Origin: Tepidanaerobacter syntrophicus | GTDB taxonomy: Bacteria; Bacillota; Thermosediminibacteria; Thermosediminibacterales; Tepidanaerobacteraceae | Reading direction: 5' to 3' | Assembly: GCF_001485475.2 (NCBI RefSeq) | Contig: NZ_DF977003.1 | Span: 434,001-498,000, forward strand | Length of the DNA stretch: 64,000 bases | Part shown: one piece after another, positions 17,374 to 25,688 of the stretch | Position numbering within the stretch: position 1 is the stretch's first letter | How the letters are laid out: each line of letters opens with the position of its first letter | Notes under the pieces: generated by a model | What the model was told of the DNA's origin: nothing | Databases searched by the model: none | Seen by the model: the letters and a program-made list of their open reading frames with translations, nothing else | Program-made: the position numbers and the translations under genes

Positions 17374-18187
17374 CGCTCCTGTCTTTCATTTCCTTTAACT
17401 TATAAAAATACTCTACCGGCACATTGAAACTCCCTAAAAGAAGGGGTGTTTCTCCGTGAGAATCTGAGCCCCCTGTCAAAAGCAGATTATTGTCTTTAGC
17501 CAATTTAGCATACAGCTGGATATCTTCTTTTGTGTGATCTTTATGAATCACCTCTATTCCTTTAATACCATATGAAATTAATTCGCTTACAATATTTTTA
17601 TTTTTTAAGAGGCCTGGGTGCGCCAATATAGGTATACCGTGCTTTTTATATATTAAATCTACGGCGTAAAATGGAGTTATTTTTTCCTTTGGCACATAAG
17701 CAGGAGCATCTTTACTTAAATACTTTTCAAAGGCTTCTTCGATAGAATTTACATATCCCTTATCGCAAAGCACCATTGCTACATGAGGCCGGCCTATGGA
17801 CGCACCTTTTGATTTTGCGAATACTTCATCTTCAAAAATATCAATCCCAAGAGATTGAAGCTTAGAAACAATTTTGTATATCCTTTTTTTGCGACCTTCT
17901 TGTAAATCTGTCAGGAATTCGTTTAAATTTTTATCGCAAAAGTCAATATAATACCCAAGGATATGAACTTCTTCACCAAAATATTCCGTACTAAACTCAA
18001 TTCCCGGCACTACTTCTATACCCTTGTAAGATTTGGCTGCGTCTAGTGCCGGCTGTATTCCCTTGACAGTATCATGGTCTGTAATAGCTACTGCTTTTAG
18101 CTTAAGCTCAAAGGCTTTTTTTACTACTTGCTGTGGCGCAAGCAAGCCATCTGAAAATGTTGTGTGTACATGAAGATCTACATACAT
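17357..18187 (-). CDS. PHP-domain phosphoesterase (RNase AM / nucleoside bisphosphatase-like)
   Basis: 276-residue polymerase-and-histidinol-phosphatase fold protein. Metal-binding motifs: DLHVHTTFSDG at the N-terminus, AITDHDTV, PGIEFSTEYFGEEVHILGY, and C-terminal LAHPG and GSDSHGE. The closest characterised type I know is TrpH/YciV, a 3',5'-nucleotide phosphatase / 5'-end trimming exonuclease. Preceded by AGGGGG. It heads the kor-gdh unit and its 3' end overlaps korD by 17 nt, so it is probably cotranscribed; a functional link to glutamate breakdown is not obvious. Confidence 0.85.
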   Translation of the reverse strand: MYVDLHVHTTFSDGLLAPQQVVKKAFELKLKAVAITDHDTVKGIQPALDAAKSYKGIEVVPGIEFSTEYFGEEVHILGYYIDFCDKNLNEFLTDLQEGRKKRIYKIVSKLQSLGIDIFEDEVFAKSKGASIGRPHVAMVLCDKGYVNSIEEAFEKYLSKDAPAYVPKEKITPFYAVDLIYKKHGIPILAHPGLLKNKNIVSELISYGIKGIEVIHKDHTKEDIQLYAKLAKDNNLLLTGGSDSHGETPLLLGSFNVPVEYFYKLKEMKDRSDDHLD

Positions 18188-18206
18188 GAGTACATTTGCC
18201 CCCTAA

Positions 18207-18245
18207 ACAGAAAACGACATTCAACTGATTAAAGCTGAATGTCGT
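18207..18245 (-). terminator. Intrinsic terminator after spoVS
   Basis: 13-bp stem (18214-18226 and 18233-18245; ACGACATTC core) with a 6-nt loop, one pair being G-U on the minus strand only, followed on that strand by TTTTCTGTTT. It isolates spoVS from the PHP-kor unit that begins about 20 nt later. Confidence 0.85.
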
Positions 18246-18287
18246 AAACTTTTTTAAAAATTGTTACCCGCTTTTTAAACTTGAATT

Positions 18288-18548
18288 TTAACGCGGTTCA
18301 ACGATCAGCTTTATGGCTGTCCTCTCCTGACCGTCAATTTCAATGTCAGTAAAAGCTGGGATACAAATTAAATCAACCCCGCTAGGTGCTACAAATCCTC
18401 TTGCTATAGCTACGGCCTTTACTGCTTGGTTTAAAGCTCCCGCGCCAACCGCTTGAATTTCGGCACCGCCTTTTTCCCTTAAAACACCTGCTAAAGCTCC
18501 TGCTACCGAATTAGGATTGGACTTAGCTGATACCTTTAACACTTCCAT
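18288..18548 (-). CDS. spoVS: Stage V sporulation protein S
   Basis: 86-residue Alba-like protein of the SpoVS family, beginning MEVLKVSAKSNPNSVAGALAG and ending LIVEPR, with the conserved AVGAGALNQAVKAVAIARG. In Bacillus it is needed for progression of sporulation at stage V. It indicates a spore-forming lineage, although SpoVS homologues exist in a few non-sporulating bacteria. Preceded by GGGAGG and by a sigma-H-like promoter (18586-18614). Confidence 0.95.
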   Translation of the reverse strand: MEVLKVSAKSNPNSVAGALAGVLREKGGAEIQAVGAGALNQAVKAVAIARGFVAPSGVDLICIPAFTDIEIDGQERTAIKLIVEPR

Positions 18549-18585
18549 TGTTTAATTCCTCCCTGCATGATTTGCTTTTAATACT

Positions 18586-18614
18586 TTATTCTATATTTTT
18601 ATAAAAAGTCCTTG
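18586..18614 (-). promoter_or_regulatory. Sigma-H-like promoter for spoVS
   Basis: Minus-strand CAAGGACTT (18614-18606), 11-nt spacer, ATAGAATAA (18594-18586). This compares with the Bacillus sigma-H consensus RNAGGAWWW-N11/12-RNNGAATWW: the -10 matches fully and the -35 keeps AGGA. B. subtilis spoVS is a known sigma-H target. The ftsK gene here has the same arrangement (32194-32222). Confidence 0.55.
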
Positions 18615-18655
18615 TTTTTTTTAAAACTTTTGAGGAAATATTTTAATTTAAATAT

Positions 18656-19435
18656 TTATTCCTTAATTCGTTGAATTCTCAAAGCTCGCCCTGTATTTTT
18701 ATCTATATCCGCAACTACGCCATTTATTTCGGAGGGCCCTCCGGCAACTTCAAATCTTACCGGCATTTGTGTAAGAAATTTGTATAATACCTTGTCTTTT
18801 TCCACACCTATGACGGAATTTATAGGACCGGTCATACCTATATCTGTTATATATGCAGTCCCATTTTCCAGGATTCTTTCGTCAGCTGTCTGTACATGTG
18901 TGTGTGTCCCAACAACTAGAGATGCACGGCCATCAAGATACCAGCCCATAGCGATCTTTTCTGAGGTAGCTTCAGCATGAAAATCTACCACTATAATTTT
19001 TGTTTCTTTAGCTATTTCATTAATTATTTTGTCCGCAGTTCTGAAAGGACAATCAAGAGGAGGCATAAATGTTCTACCTGAAATATTCAAAATCCCAATC
19101 TTGCAATTTTGTCCGATTCTAGCTATTTGATAACCTTTGCCCGGACTTGCAGGATAATTAGCAGGTCTGATTATTCTTTCTTCAGAATCTATAAAATTAA
19201 ATACATCCTTATTATCCCATATATGGTTTCCTGTTGTCATAAAATCTATGCCGCTTATAAAGAGATCTTGTGCGACCTTTTCAGTTATTCCGTTGCCGCC
19301 TGCTGCGTTTTCACCGTTTGCTATGGTAAAATCTATCTCGTATTTCCTTTTTAAAAAAGATAATTTTTCATGGATAACTGTCCTTCCGGGCCTGCCCACA
19401 ATATCTCCTATCATTAAAATTCTAAGTGGTTTCAA
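18656..19435 (-). CDS. ymdB: YmdB-family metallophosphoesterase (TIGR00282)
   Basis: 259-residue calcineurin-like phosphoesterase. Motifs: GDIVGRPGR, ANGENAAGGNGIT, TTGNHIWDNKD, VDFHAEATSEK and GTHTHVQTADE. In Bacillus YmdB hydrolyses 2',3'-cyclic nucleotides, influences biofilm/motility choice and is encoded next to rny, as here. TTG start with AGGAG 9 nt upstream. Lies between rny and spoVS in the order conserved in Firmicutes. Confidence 0.93.
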   Translation of the reverse strand: MKPLRILMIGDIVGRPGRTVIHEKLSFLKRKYEIDFTIANGENAAGGNGITEKVAQDLFISGIDFMTTGNHIWDNKDVFNFIDSEERIIRPANYPASPGKGYQIARIGQNCKIGILNISGRTFMPPLDCPFRTADKIINEIAKETKIIVVDFHAEATSEKIAMGWYLDGRASLVVGTHTHVQTADERILENGTAYITDIGMTGPINSVIGVEKDKVLYKFLTQMPVRFEVAGGPSEINGVVADIDKNTGRALRIQRIKE

Positions 19436-19470
19436 TAAGTTCAGCTCCTGGCTTTTTATCTATAAGTTGT

Positions 19471-19495
19471 AAAAAAGTGCGCAAAACGCGCACTT
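19471..19495 (-). terminator. Intrinsic terminator after rny
   Basis: 8-bp GC-rich stem (19475-19482 and 19488-19495, AAGTGCGC and its complement), 5-nt loop, followed on the minus strand by TTTTTT counting stem end. It starts just past the rny stop codon. Confidence 0.85.
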
Positions 19496-19497
19496 AA

Positions 19498-21036
19498 TTA
19501 TTTTGCATATTCTGTAACTCGAGTTTCTCGTATTACATTTACCTTAATCTGACCCGGATATTCTAACTCATCTTCGACTTTTTTAGCAATATTCCGCGCA
19601 ATTTCTAAAACGCCTAAATCATCTACATCTTCAGGCTTAACCATAATTCGAATTTCTCGTCCCGCTTGAATTGCATAAGATTTTTCCACACCTGCAAAAG
19701 AATTCGCTATTTCTTCAAGCTTTTCCAAACGCTTTATATAAGCTTCCAAAGTTTCTCTTCTTGCTCCGGGTCTTGCAGCGGATATAGCGTCTGCCGCTTG
19801 AACTAATATAGCCTCAACAGTTTCCGGCTCCACATCGCTATGATGTGCTGCTATAGCATTTATTACTTCTTTAGATTCTCCGTATTTTTTAGCAAGCTCA
19901 GCTCCAAGCAAGGCGTGAGGACCTTCTGTTTCCTGATCTACGCTTTTTCCTATGTCATGCAAGAGACCTGCGCGCTTTGTAAGTTTTACATCCACGCCTA
20001 ACTCTGCAGCCATAGCGCCGGCAAGATGTGCAACCTCTATAGAGTGATGGAGCACATTTTGACCGTAACTTGTTCTGTAGTATAGTTTTCCAAGGTATTT
20101 TATAAGATCGCTGTGAAGACCGTGAACGCCGGTATCAAATGTGGCCTTTTCGCCCTCTTCACGTATGGTATTTTCCACTTCTTTCTGGGCCTTTTCAACC
20201 ATTTCTTCAATCCTTGCAGGATGGATCCTTCCGTCTAAAATCAGTTTTTCTAAGGCAATTTTGGCTACTTGTCGTCTAATAGGATCAAATCCGGAAAGGA
20301 TAACTGCTTCAGGAGTATCATCAATAATAAGGTCTACACCGGTAAGAGTTTCTAATGCTCTAATATTCCTGCCTTCTCTGCCGATGATTCTCCCCTTCAT
20401 TTCATCACTTGGCAATGCAACTACAGATACCGTTGTTTCTGCAACTTGATCTACTGCACATTTTTGTATGGCATATGAAATAATTTCTTTTGCGCGCTTC
20501 TGCGCCTCTTCCTTTGCCTGAGCTTCAATTTCCTTAATCATTATAGCTGCATCATGACGAACCTCGTCTTTTACCTTATTGAGCAAAAATTCTTTTGCTT
20601 CTTCGGTGGTCATAGATGAAATCCGTTCAAGCTCAGCAATTTGCTTCATATATAATTCATTGACCTTTTCATGAAGCTGATTAATTTCAGCTTGCTTTTT
20701 GACGACTAATTCTTCCTTTTTTTCTATTGATTCCATTTTTTTGTCGAGAGATTCTTCTTTTTGAATTAATCGTCTTTCTGAGCGCTGCAATTCGTTTCTT
20801 CTGTCGCGCAGCTCCCTTTCGGCATCGTTTTTAAGTTTTAATATTTCTTCTTTTGCCTCTACAAGAGCTTCACGTTTAATAGATTCGGCTTTAATTTCTG
20901 CATCTTCCAAGATTTTCTTAGCCGATTCTTCTGCGGACTTTATCTTTGCTTCAGCAATATATTTTCTAATAAAATATCCCAAAGCCAAAGCTACAAATCC
21001 AATAACAAGAGTTGCTAGTACATTTATGCTGCCGAT
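19498..21036 (-). CDS. rny: Ribonuclease Y (apparent AUC start codon)
   Basis: Membrane-anchored endoribonuclease initiating mRNA decay. It has an N-terminal transmembrane helix, long coiled coil (residues about 30-190), KH domain ([15 protein letters not shown]), HD domain ([10 protein letters not shown] ... LLHDIGK) and C-terminal YAK. The standard start codons in frame begin at TTGs (20994, 20988), which would cut the membrane helix in half and have no ribosome site. In the same frame, ATC at 21036 lies 9 nt after AGGAGGTG and gives [19 protein letters not shown] as the helix and a 512-residue protein (Bacillus: 520). I therefore place the start there; AUA three codons later is the alternative, or a base error. 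Confidence 0.9.
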   Translation of the reverse strand: MGSINVLATLVIGFVALALGYFIRKYIAEAKIKSAEESAKKILEDAEIKAESIKREALVEAKEEILKLKNDAERELRDRRNELQRSERRLIQKEESLDKKMESIEKKEELVVKKQAEINQLHEKVNELYMKQIAELERISSMTTEEAKEFLLNKVKDEVRHDAAIMIKEIEAQAKEEAQKRAKEIISYAIQKCAVDQVAETTVSVVALPSDEMKGRIIGREGRNIRALETLTGVDLIIDDTPEAVILSGFDPIRRQVAKIALEKLILDGRIHPARIEEMVEKAQKEVENTIREEGEKATFDTGVHGLHSDLIKYLGKLYYRTSYGQNVLHHSIEVAHLAGAMAAELGVDVKLTKRAGLLHDIGKSVDQETEGPHALLGAELAKKYGESKEVINAIAAHHSDVEPETVEAILVQAADAISAARPGARRETLEAYIKRLEKLEEIANSFAGVEKSYAIQAGREIRIMVKPEDVDDLGVLEIARNIAKKVEDELEYPGQIKVNVIRETRVTEYAK

Positions 21037-21070
21037 ACTTCTTCACCTCCTAGATTGTGAATAAAACAAT

Positions 21071-21092
21071 AAAACCGAGGGAACTCGGCTTT
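21071..21092 (-). terminator. Terminator-like hairpin in the rny leader
   Basis: Stem 21071-21079 with 21084-21092 (AAAGCCGAG pairing with CTCGGTTTT on the minus strand, one G-U), GNNA-size 4-nt loop, then TTTTATTGTTTTATT. It lies 35 nt before the rny start but downstream of the promoter at 21190-21218, so it can end transcripts of the recA/Rad50-like operon and could also attenuate rny. Confidence 0.75.
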
Positions 21093-21189
21093 ATTAATTA
21101 AATAGAGATATAAATGCTCTAATTAATTTACATTCGCGCCTCCCGAATCAATTAAAAACCGAAGTTCATCAAGGTTTTATCACAATTTA

Positions 21190-21218
21190 ATTTTATACTT
21201 TTTTAACACTTGTGTCAA
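21190..21218 (-). promoter_or_regulatory. Strong promoter for rny with about 147-nt leader
   Basis: Perfect -35 TTGACA (21218-21213), 17-nt spacer, -10 TAAAAT (21195-21190). The leader that follows carries AAAACC/GGTTTT pairing, a small hairpin (21132-21148) presenting GGAGGCG in its loop, an AT-rich hairpin (about 21095-21128) and the terminator at 21071-21092. Confidence 0.75.
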
Positions 21219-21244
21219 GAAAACCTGATATGGGCAAAACTGTT

Positions 21245-21928
21245 TCAAAGCTTGTTTTGCTCTTTTTCATCCACTAATGTTACATCGCTGATTCCGTTTT
21301 TCAGCTCAACTTTGTATGCCGCATCCGCAATTTCGCTCAAATAGTTATTATGTGTAACCATGATTATCTGGCGATGAAAAATATCGCTTATTTGCTTTAA
21401 AAATTGTGCTACATTTGCTATATATTCGCTGCTTACATGTTTAGCTGGCTCGTCTAAGATTAATGGTCCGTTTTTATATGCATTAGTGCTTTGTATTACC
21501 GCTATTCTGAGAGCAAGTGATATAACATCAACTACTCCGCCGCCTCGAGCATCTTGAGGTTTTGTTTTAACTTTAAAATTATCGTAATCAGAAATTACAT
21601 AAAATTCAGCATTCGTCTTATTCGCGGCCTCGGAAAGTTCAATCTGGAACTCGATATTTGGGCCAAAAACAAACTGTAGACAGTGAGTGACAAGCATTTC
21701 TATTTGCTGCTTTATTTGTTCTCTGGCATATTCGGATGCCCTTTGAAGTAAAAACTTTACTTGTTCTAAAACATCCATTAATTCTCTTATTTCTTCAAGC
21801 TCATTTTCCTTGGCTGACAAATCATTTTCCAGTTTCTCTTTTATACTCTTTTTAACATTAAACTCTATGAGCAACTGCTGTGTTTCTTTCTCGATATCAT
21901 TTATAGTCCTATCCAAATCTTCAAGCAT
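21245..21928 (-). CDS. C-terminal half of a split SbcC/Rad50-like ATPase
   Basis: 227 residues. An N-terminal coiled coil (about 1-75) leads into the C-terminal lobe of an SMC-type ABC ATPase: signature region ARGGGVVDVISLALRIA (127-143), Walker B PLILDE (155-160), D-loop AKHV and H-loop VTHN (H193). There is no Walker A; that is in the 480-residue protein encoded at 22197. Its start follows the stop of the 80-residue ORF in a TAAAATG arrangement. Together with the Mre11-like nuclease it should form a DNA end-processing complex, by analogy with SbcCD/Mre11-Rad50. Confidence 0.8.
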   Translation of the reverse strand: MLEDLDRTINDIEKETQQLLIEFNVKKSIKEKLENDLSAKENELEEIRELMDVLEQVKFLLQRASEYAREQIKQQIEMLVTHCLQFVFGPNIEFQIELSEAANKTNAEFYVISDYDNFKVKTKPQDARGGGVVDVISLALRIAVIQSTNAYKNGPLILDEPAKHVSSEYIANVAQFLKQISDIFHRQIIMVTHNNYLSEIADAAYKVELKNGISDVTLVDEKEQNKL

Positions 21929-21929
21929 T

Positions 21930-22172
21930 TTATGCCTCCAGGTCTTTCGGCAAAAGCTCCTTTGCTTTTTTTAATAAATCCTCTATCTCTTTGCTTGCCT
22001 TTTCGATTTCTTTATCAAGCTCTTCAGGCTTTACGTTTAGTTTTTCTAACTCATCCAAAATAAGTTGTCTTTGTTTCTGCAGCTCTTCTAAACGCACCTC
22101 TGCTTTGTATCTCATAGCTTTAGCTTTGTCTATTTTTTGTTTTAGTTCGTGAATTTCTTTTTCTGCATCCAT
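21930..22172 (-). CDS. Small coiled-coil protein between the two ATPase halves
   Basis: 80 residues, almost entirely charged heptad-like helix (KEIHELKQKIDKAKAMRY, then KPEEL break and EKASKEIEDLLKKAKELL). Preceded by GAGGTG and translationally coupled to both neighbours. It has no motif of its own. Its position suggests that it supplies a segment of the returning coiled-coil arm or bridges the two halves of the ATPase. The function is inferred only from place and composition. Confidence 0.65.
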   Translation of the reverse strand: MDAEKEIHELKQKIDKAKAMRYKAEVRLEELQKQRQLILDELEKLNVKPEELDKEIEKASKEIEDLLKKAKELLPKDLEA

Positions 22173-22196
22173 ATCTTCACCTCATATAATTTAAAG

Positions 22197-23639
22197 TTAA
22201 TTGAGGATATCCGAAACGATCTTTTTGACAGTCTCCTTATCTATAGGCTGAAGGCACAAAGGACATATAGCAGCTTCTTGCAAAATTTGACTATATTTTT
22301 TTGCCATGATACTTAAAGCCTCATTGGTAGTTTTTAAATACTCATATCCCTTTCCAATAGCATCTTCCACGGATTTTTTTGAAGCCCTTAAACTTTCCAG
22401 TGCTGCAAGCCGAGCCGATTTTTCGGTGATTGTTTCCAAATAGTCCCCTGCTTTTTTTGCAGCCTCATATTTTTCAAGATCTGCTTTTTGAGAAATAATT
22501 TGGTTATTAATAGATTTTAATAGATCCAAAGTTGAAAGGAGCTTCCTTTTTGATTCAACAACTTTTTCTAACTCCGGCAAGATTTCCTCGACTTCGAAAA
22601 TATTTTCGGTTCTCTGCTTTAATCTCATCATGGCATTTAAATCATTTGTGATTTTGGCAAAACTTGTATTAAGTTTTACAAGACTGCTAAGCCTTAAAGC
22701 AAGACTTTGTGTATAAGAATAGATCTCTTCGACATTTGGAAGATTCCTCATATTTTCTATTATATGCAATTCAATTTCTTCATTCTGCCTGTTTTGTGCA
22801 AGTTTTATCGAAAGCTCTTTTAGATAGCGGCACTTTACAGACAGTGCATCTAAAAAAGTAATGTTCTGCTCTACTTTATCTATAAAATCCAACTTCTTGA
22901 TGGTATCCGTATTTTTTTCTATCTCAGAGTCAAGCTCGCCAAGCTCCTGCCTACTTTTCATTAAAATCGAAAATATAGCTCTTGTTTCCTTTAATTTTTT
23001 TAATATATCTTGGAGCGATGATATTCTTATTTGAAGCTCAACAATGTCTTTGTATGATTCCAATTGACTATTTAAGCTCTCTATATCTTTTTGAATTGAT
23101 TCAAAGTTCTGCTTGGCGTTAGTTATATCTTTTAGAACAGTTCTTTGAGCCGCATCGATTATGTGTATCCCTACAAGTCTTCCTAGCGCTTTTGCTCTAT
23201 TGCCGCCGCTTTCTGATATGAGAAAAGGAGGTTCTAACTGTTCAGCAAGATTTACAGCAGATGCCGCATCTTTGTCGATACGTATTTTCGGTATGCCGTG
23301 AGCCCTTGCTATTTCAAGAGGTACGGTATTCCCAAACCCTTCAAAAACTTCTTCTTTTCCATTTTGTATTAATATGTAACGATTCCGCTGTCCTTCCCTT
23401 TCTCGAATTATTACGGAACCGTCATCCATTTCCAGGCTAACTCGACAAAGCTTGCAACCGGCCATTATAAAATCAGTGCCTCTCGGCTCGTTATACAGAA
23501 CCCATTTTAACGCCCGGATTATAGCGCTTTTGCCCTGATCGGTTTGCCCTAATATTACCGTAAGACCTTCATCAAAGTCGATTTTGGTATCTTTATGCGA
23601 TTGAAAATTAATAAGTCTTAAGCTTTTAATCAAGCCCAA
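22197..23639 (-). CDS. N-terminal half of a split SbcC/Rad50-like ATPase
   Basis: 480 residues. It starts with the SMC/Rad50 head (SLRLINFQSHKDTKIDF, Walker A GQTDQGKS at 31-38), includes a region around KIRIDKDAASAVNLAEQLEPPF, continues as a long coiled coil (about 160-450) and ends with CPLC (C459, C462) about 18 residues from the C-terminus. CPxC is the Rad50/SbcC zinc-hook motif, so the polypeptide stops just past the apex of the hook. No Walker B is present. TTG start behind AGAGGTG, coupled to the nuclease gene. Confidence 0.82.
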   Translation of the reverse strand: MGLIKSLRLINFQSHKDTKIDFDEGLTVILGQTDQGKSAIIRALKWVLYNEPRGTDFIMAGCKLCRVSLEMDDGSVIIREREGQRNRYILIQNGKEEVFEGFGNTVPLEIARAHGIPKIRIDKDAASAVNLAEQLEPPFLISESGGNRAKALGRLVGIHIIDAAQRTVLKDITNAKQNFESIQKDIESLNSQLESYKDIVELQIRISSLQDILKKLKETRAIFSILMKSRQELGELDSEIEKNTDTIKKLDFIDKVEQNITFLDALSVKCRYLKELSIKLAQNRQNEEIELHIIENMRNLPNVEEIYSYTQSLALRLSSLVKLNTSFAKITNDLNAMMRLKQRTENIFEVEEILPELEKVVESKRKLLSTLDLLKSINNQIISQKADLEKYEAAKKAGDYLETITEKSARLAALESLRASKKSVEDAIGKGYEYLKTTNEALSIMAKKYSQILQEAAICPLCLQPIDKETVKKIVSDILN

Positions 23640-23640
23640 A

Positions 23641-24636
23641 TCAATTCACCTCTGACATATCCTCATCACCTAATTGCTCTTGGGCGTAGCCGATTCTTTT
23701 GATTGCTTCCAAAACGACTTTTTCGCTTAAATTCTCTTGCTTGGAAATTTGTTCTATTATGCGGTTGATGTCAAAAGTTTCATAACTGCCTGCAGAATGC
23801 ACGCTTTGAATGAAATCAGAGAGCTTTTTCTCTCTGAAGGCAAGGGCTTCGACTTTTGAACGGTCTAAAATTTCTTCCCCCGGCAATGCGCTTTTAAGAG
23901 GAATTTCCTCAACCTTAATCTCGTCTTCTATTGTCAAAATTACAACCTTCGGCTTCCTGGAAAGCTCACTTATGCTATTGTTAATTCTAACAAGACTGCC
24001 GGGATTTATAAAATACTTGCCGTTAATATATTTTGTAGCAAAACCGCTGTGATAATGTCCACTCAAAGTAATATCTGCTTCAGTGCCTAATATTTCGTCT
24101 ATAAGGGTATATGCAATACCTTCTATAAAAGGCTTTTCAAGAAGCATACCGTGAACCATGTGAATTGCCACATCAATTTCAGGGTCTTTTTTTATAATAT
24201 AGCTTCCCTTTTTATCATCAGAATCTATGCCATAAAAGTAGTGGCATCCGGTAAGCTGTATTTTTTTATTTTTTGATTTAAACAAAAGCTTTTCATTTGG
24301 GTTTATAAGTTTTAATGTTCCGGCCTCACTTAAAAGCCCAAGCATTGTCCGACTTAAGGTTACAGGGTTTTGCCCGTATATGTCATGATTTCCCGCTATA
24401 GCATATACAGGCAGCGAATATTTATTAATTAAGAACACAAATTCTCTTGCTAGGGAAGGTGAAATATCCGGCCGATCAAAAATATCTCCTCCGTGTAGGA
24501 TTATATCTGCATTACTTTCTTTGGCGATTTCAAAGACCTCTGTAATTTTTCGGTATAGAGTTTCTAAAAAATTATCTTTTCGATTAGGAGGATTGTTGCC
24601 GCGAATATGTGTATCTGTAAAGTACAAAATCCGCAT
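23641..24636 (-). CDS. SbcD/Mre11-like metallophosphoesterase (DNA nuclease)
   Basis: 331 residues with all phosphoesterase motifs of the Mre11/SbcD family: FTDTHIRG, GGDIFDRPD, AGNHDIYG, HMVHG and GHYHSG. The C-terminal 90 residues are divergent and may be the capping or ATPase-binding region. Start ATG 24636 overlaps the recA stop (TAAAATG). Operon order recA-nuclease-ATPase halves suggests joint SOS expression and a role in double-strand break processing. Confidence 0.85.
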   Translation of the reverse strand: MRILYFTDTHIRGNNPPNRKDNFLETLYRKITEVFEIAKESNADIILHGGDIFDRPDISPSLAREFVFLINKYSLPVYAIAGNHDIYGQNPVTLSRTMLGLLSEAGTLKLINPNEKLLFKSKNKKIQLTGCHYFYGIDSDDKKGSYIIKKDPEIDVAIHMVHGMLLEKPFIEGIAYTLIDEILGTEADITLSGHYHSGFATKYINGKYFINPGSLVRINNSISELSRKPKVVILTIEDEIKVEEIPLKSALPGEEILDRSKVEALAFREKKLSDFIQSVHSAGSYETFDINRIIEQISKQENLSEKVVLEAIKRIGYAQEQLGDEDMSEVN

Positions 24637-24637
24637 T

Positions 24638-25675
24638 TTATGCGCCTTCTTTAGGCTCTGCACCCTTATTTCCTGACTTTTCAGGTCTGACCATGTTGTA
24701 TTTTTGCCTTATTTGCAATTCCACTTCATTTAGTATTTCCGGGTGCTCCTTAAGGTACTGTTTGGCATTTTCTCTTCCTTGCCCAATTTTTTCTTTTCCG
24801 TAAGAATACCATGCACCGCTTTTTTGAATCAGCCCTTCATCTACCGCAAAATCAAGAATACATCCTTCTCTGGATATACCTTCGCCGTATATAATATCAA
24901 ATTCAGCCTGCTTAAATGGAGGCGCCACTTTGTTTTTTACCACTTTTACACGTGTTCTATTGCCTAACATATCCTCGCCTTGTTTTAAAGTTTCTATCCT
25001 CCGTACATCAAGCCGCACTGAAGCATAGAATTTAAGGGCCCTGCCTCCCGGGGTAGTTTCCGGATTTCCAAACATAACTCCTACTTTTTCTCTGAGCTGA
25101 TTAATAAATATAGCCACTGTATTAGATTTGCTGATAGCTCCTGAAAGCTTTCTTAAAGCCTGAGACATAAGGCGAGCCTGAAGACCTACATGAGCATCTC
25201 CCATTTCCCCTTCTATTTCAGCTTTAGGTACAAGAGCTGCCACTGAGTCTATGACGATAACATCTACAGCACCGCTCCTTACAAGTGTCTCTGCTATTTC
25301 AAGCGCCTGCTCTCCTGTATCGGGCTGAGAAATTAGCAGATTATCTGTATCCACTCCTAAATTTTTAGCATAGGTAGGATCCAGGGCGTGCTCCGCATCG
25401 ATAAAAGCCGCTGTGCCGCCTTCTTTTTGCGCCTCAGCGATTATGTGGAGTGCCACCGTAGTTTTACCGGAAGATTCAGGGCCGAATATCTCTATTACCC
25501 TTCCTCTGGGAACTCCGCCTATTCCTAATGCTATATCTAGCGGAAGAGCCCCGGTAGGAATGCTTTCTATATTAAACCGCGATCCTGCCTCTCCTAATTT
25601 CATTATTGAACCTTTGCCAAACTGCCTTTCAATTTGGCTTATAGCAGCCTCTAAAGCCTTATCCTTTTCGGCCAT
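24638..25675 (-). CDS. recA: Recombinase RecA
   Basis: 345-residue RecA. Walker [10 protein letters not shown] (65-73), the loops around [42 protein letters not shown], and a C-terminal domain ending in an acidic/Gly tail are present. It catalyses strand exchange and LexA self-cleavage. Preceded by GGAGG and a LexA-type box with a consensus promoter, and followed directly by the Mre11-like gene. Confidence 0.98.
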   Translation of the reverse strand: MAEKDKALEAAISQIERQFGKGSIMKLGEAGSRFNIESIPTGALPLDIALGIGGVPRGRVIEIFGPESSGKTTVALHIIAEAQKEGGTAAFIDAEHALDPTYAKNLGVDTDNLLISQPDTGEQALEIAETLVRSGAVDVIVIDSVAALVPKAEIEGEMGDAHVGLQARLMSQALRKLSGAISKSNTVAIFINQLREKVGVMFGNPETTPGGRALKFYASVRLDVRRIETLKQGEDMLGNRTRVKVVKNKVAPPFKQAEFDIIYGEGISREGCILDFAVDEGLIQKSGAWYSYGKEKIGQGRENAKQYLKEHPEILNEVELQIRQKYNMVRPEKSGNKGAEPKEGA

Positions 25676-25688
25676 TTACCAAAACCTC

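Noticed and set aside
21245-23639. Split ATPase as a frameshifted pseudogene
   Set aside because: Each piece has its own ribosome site and coupled start, motifs are intact in both halves, and the break falls exactly after the zinc hook. This favours a real split, though sequencing error is not formally excluded.
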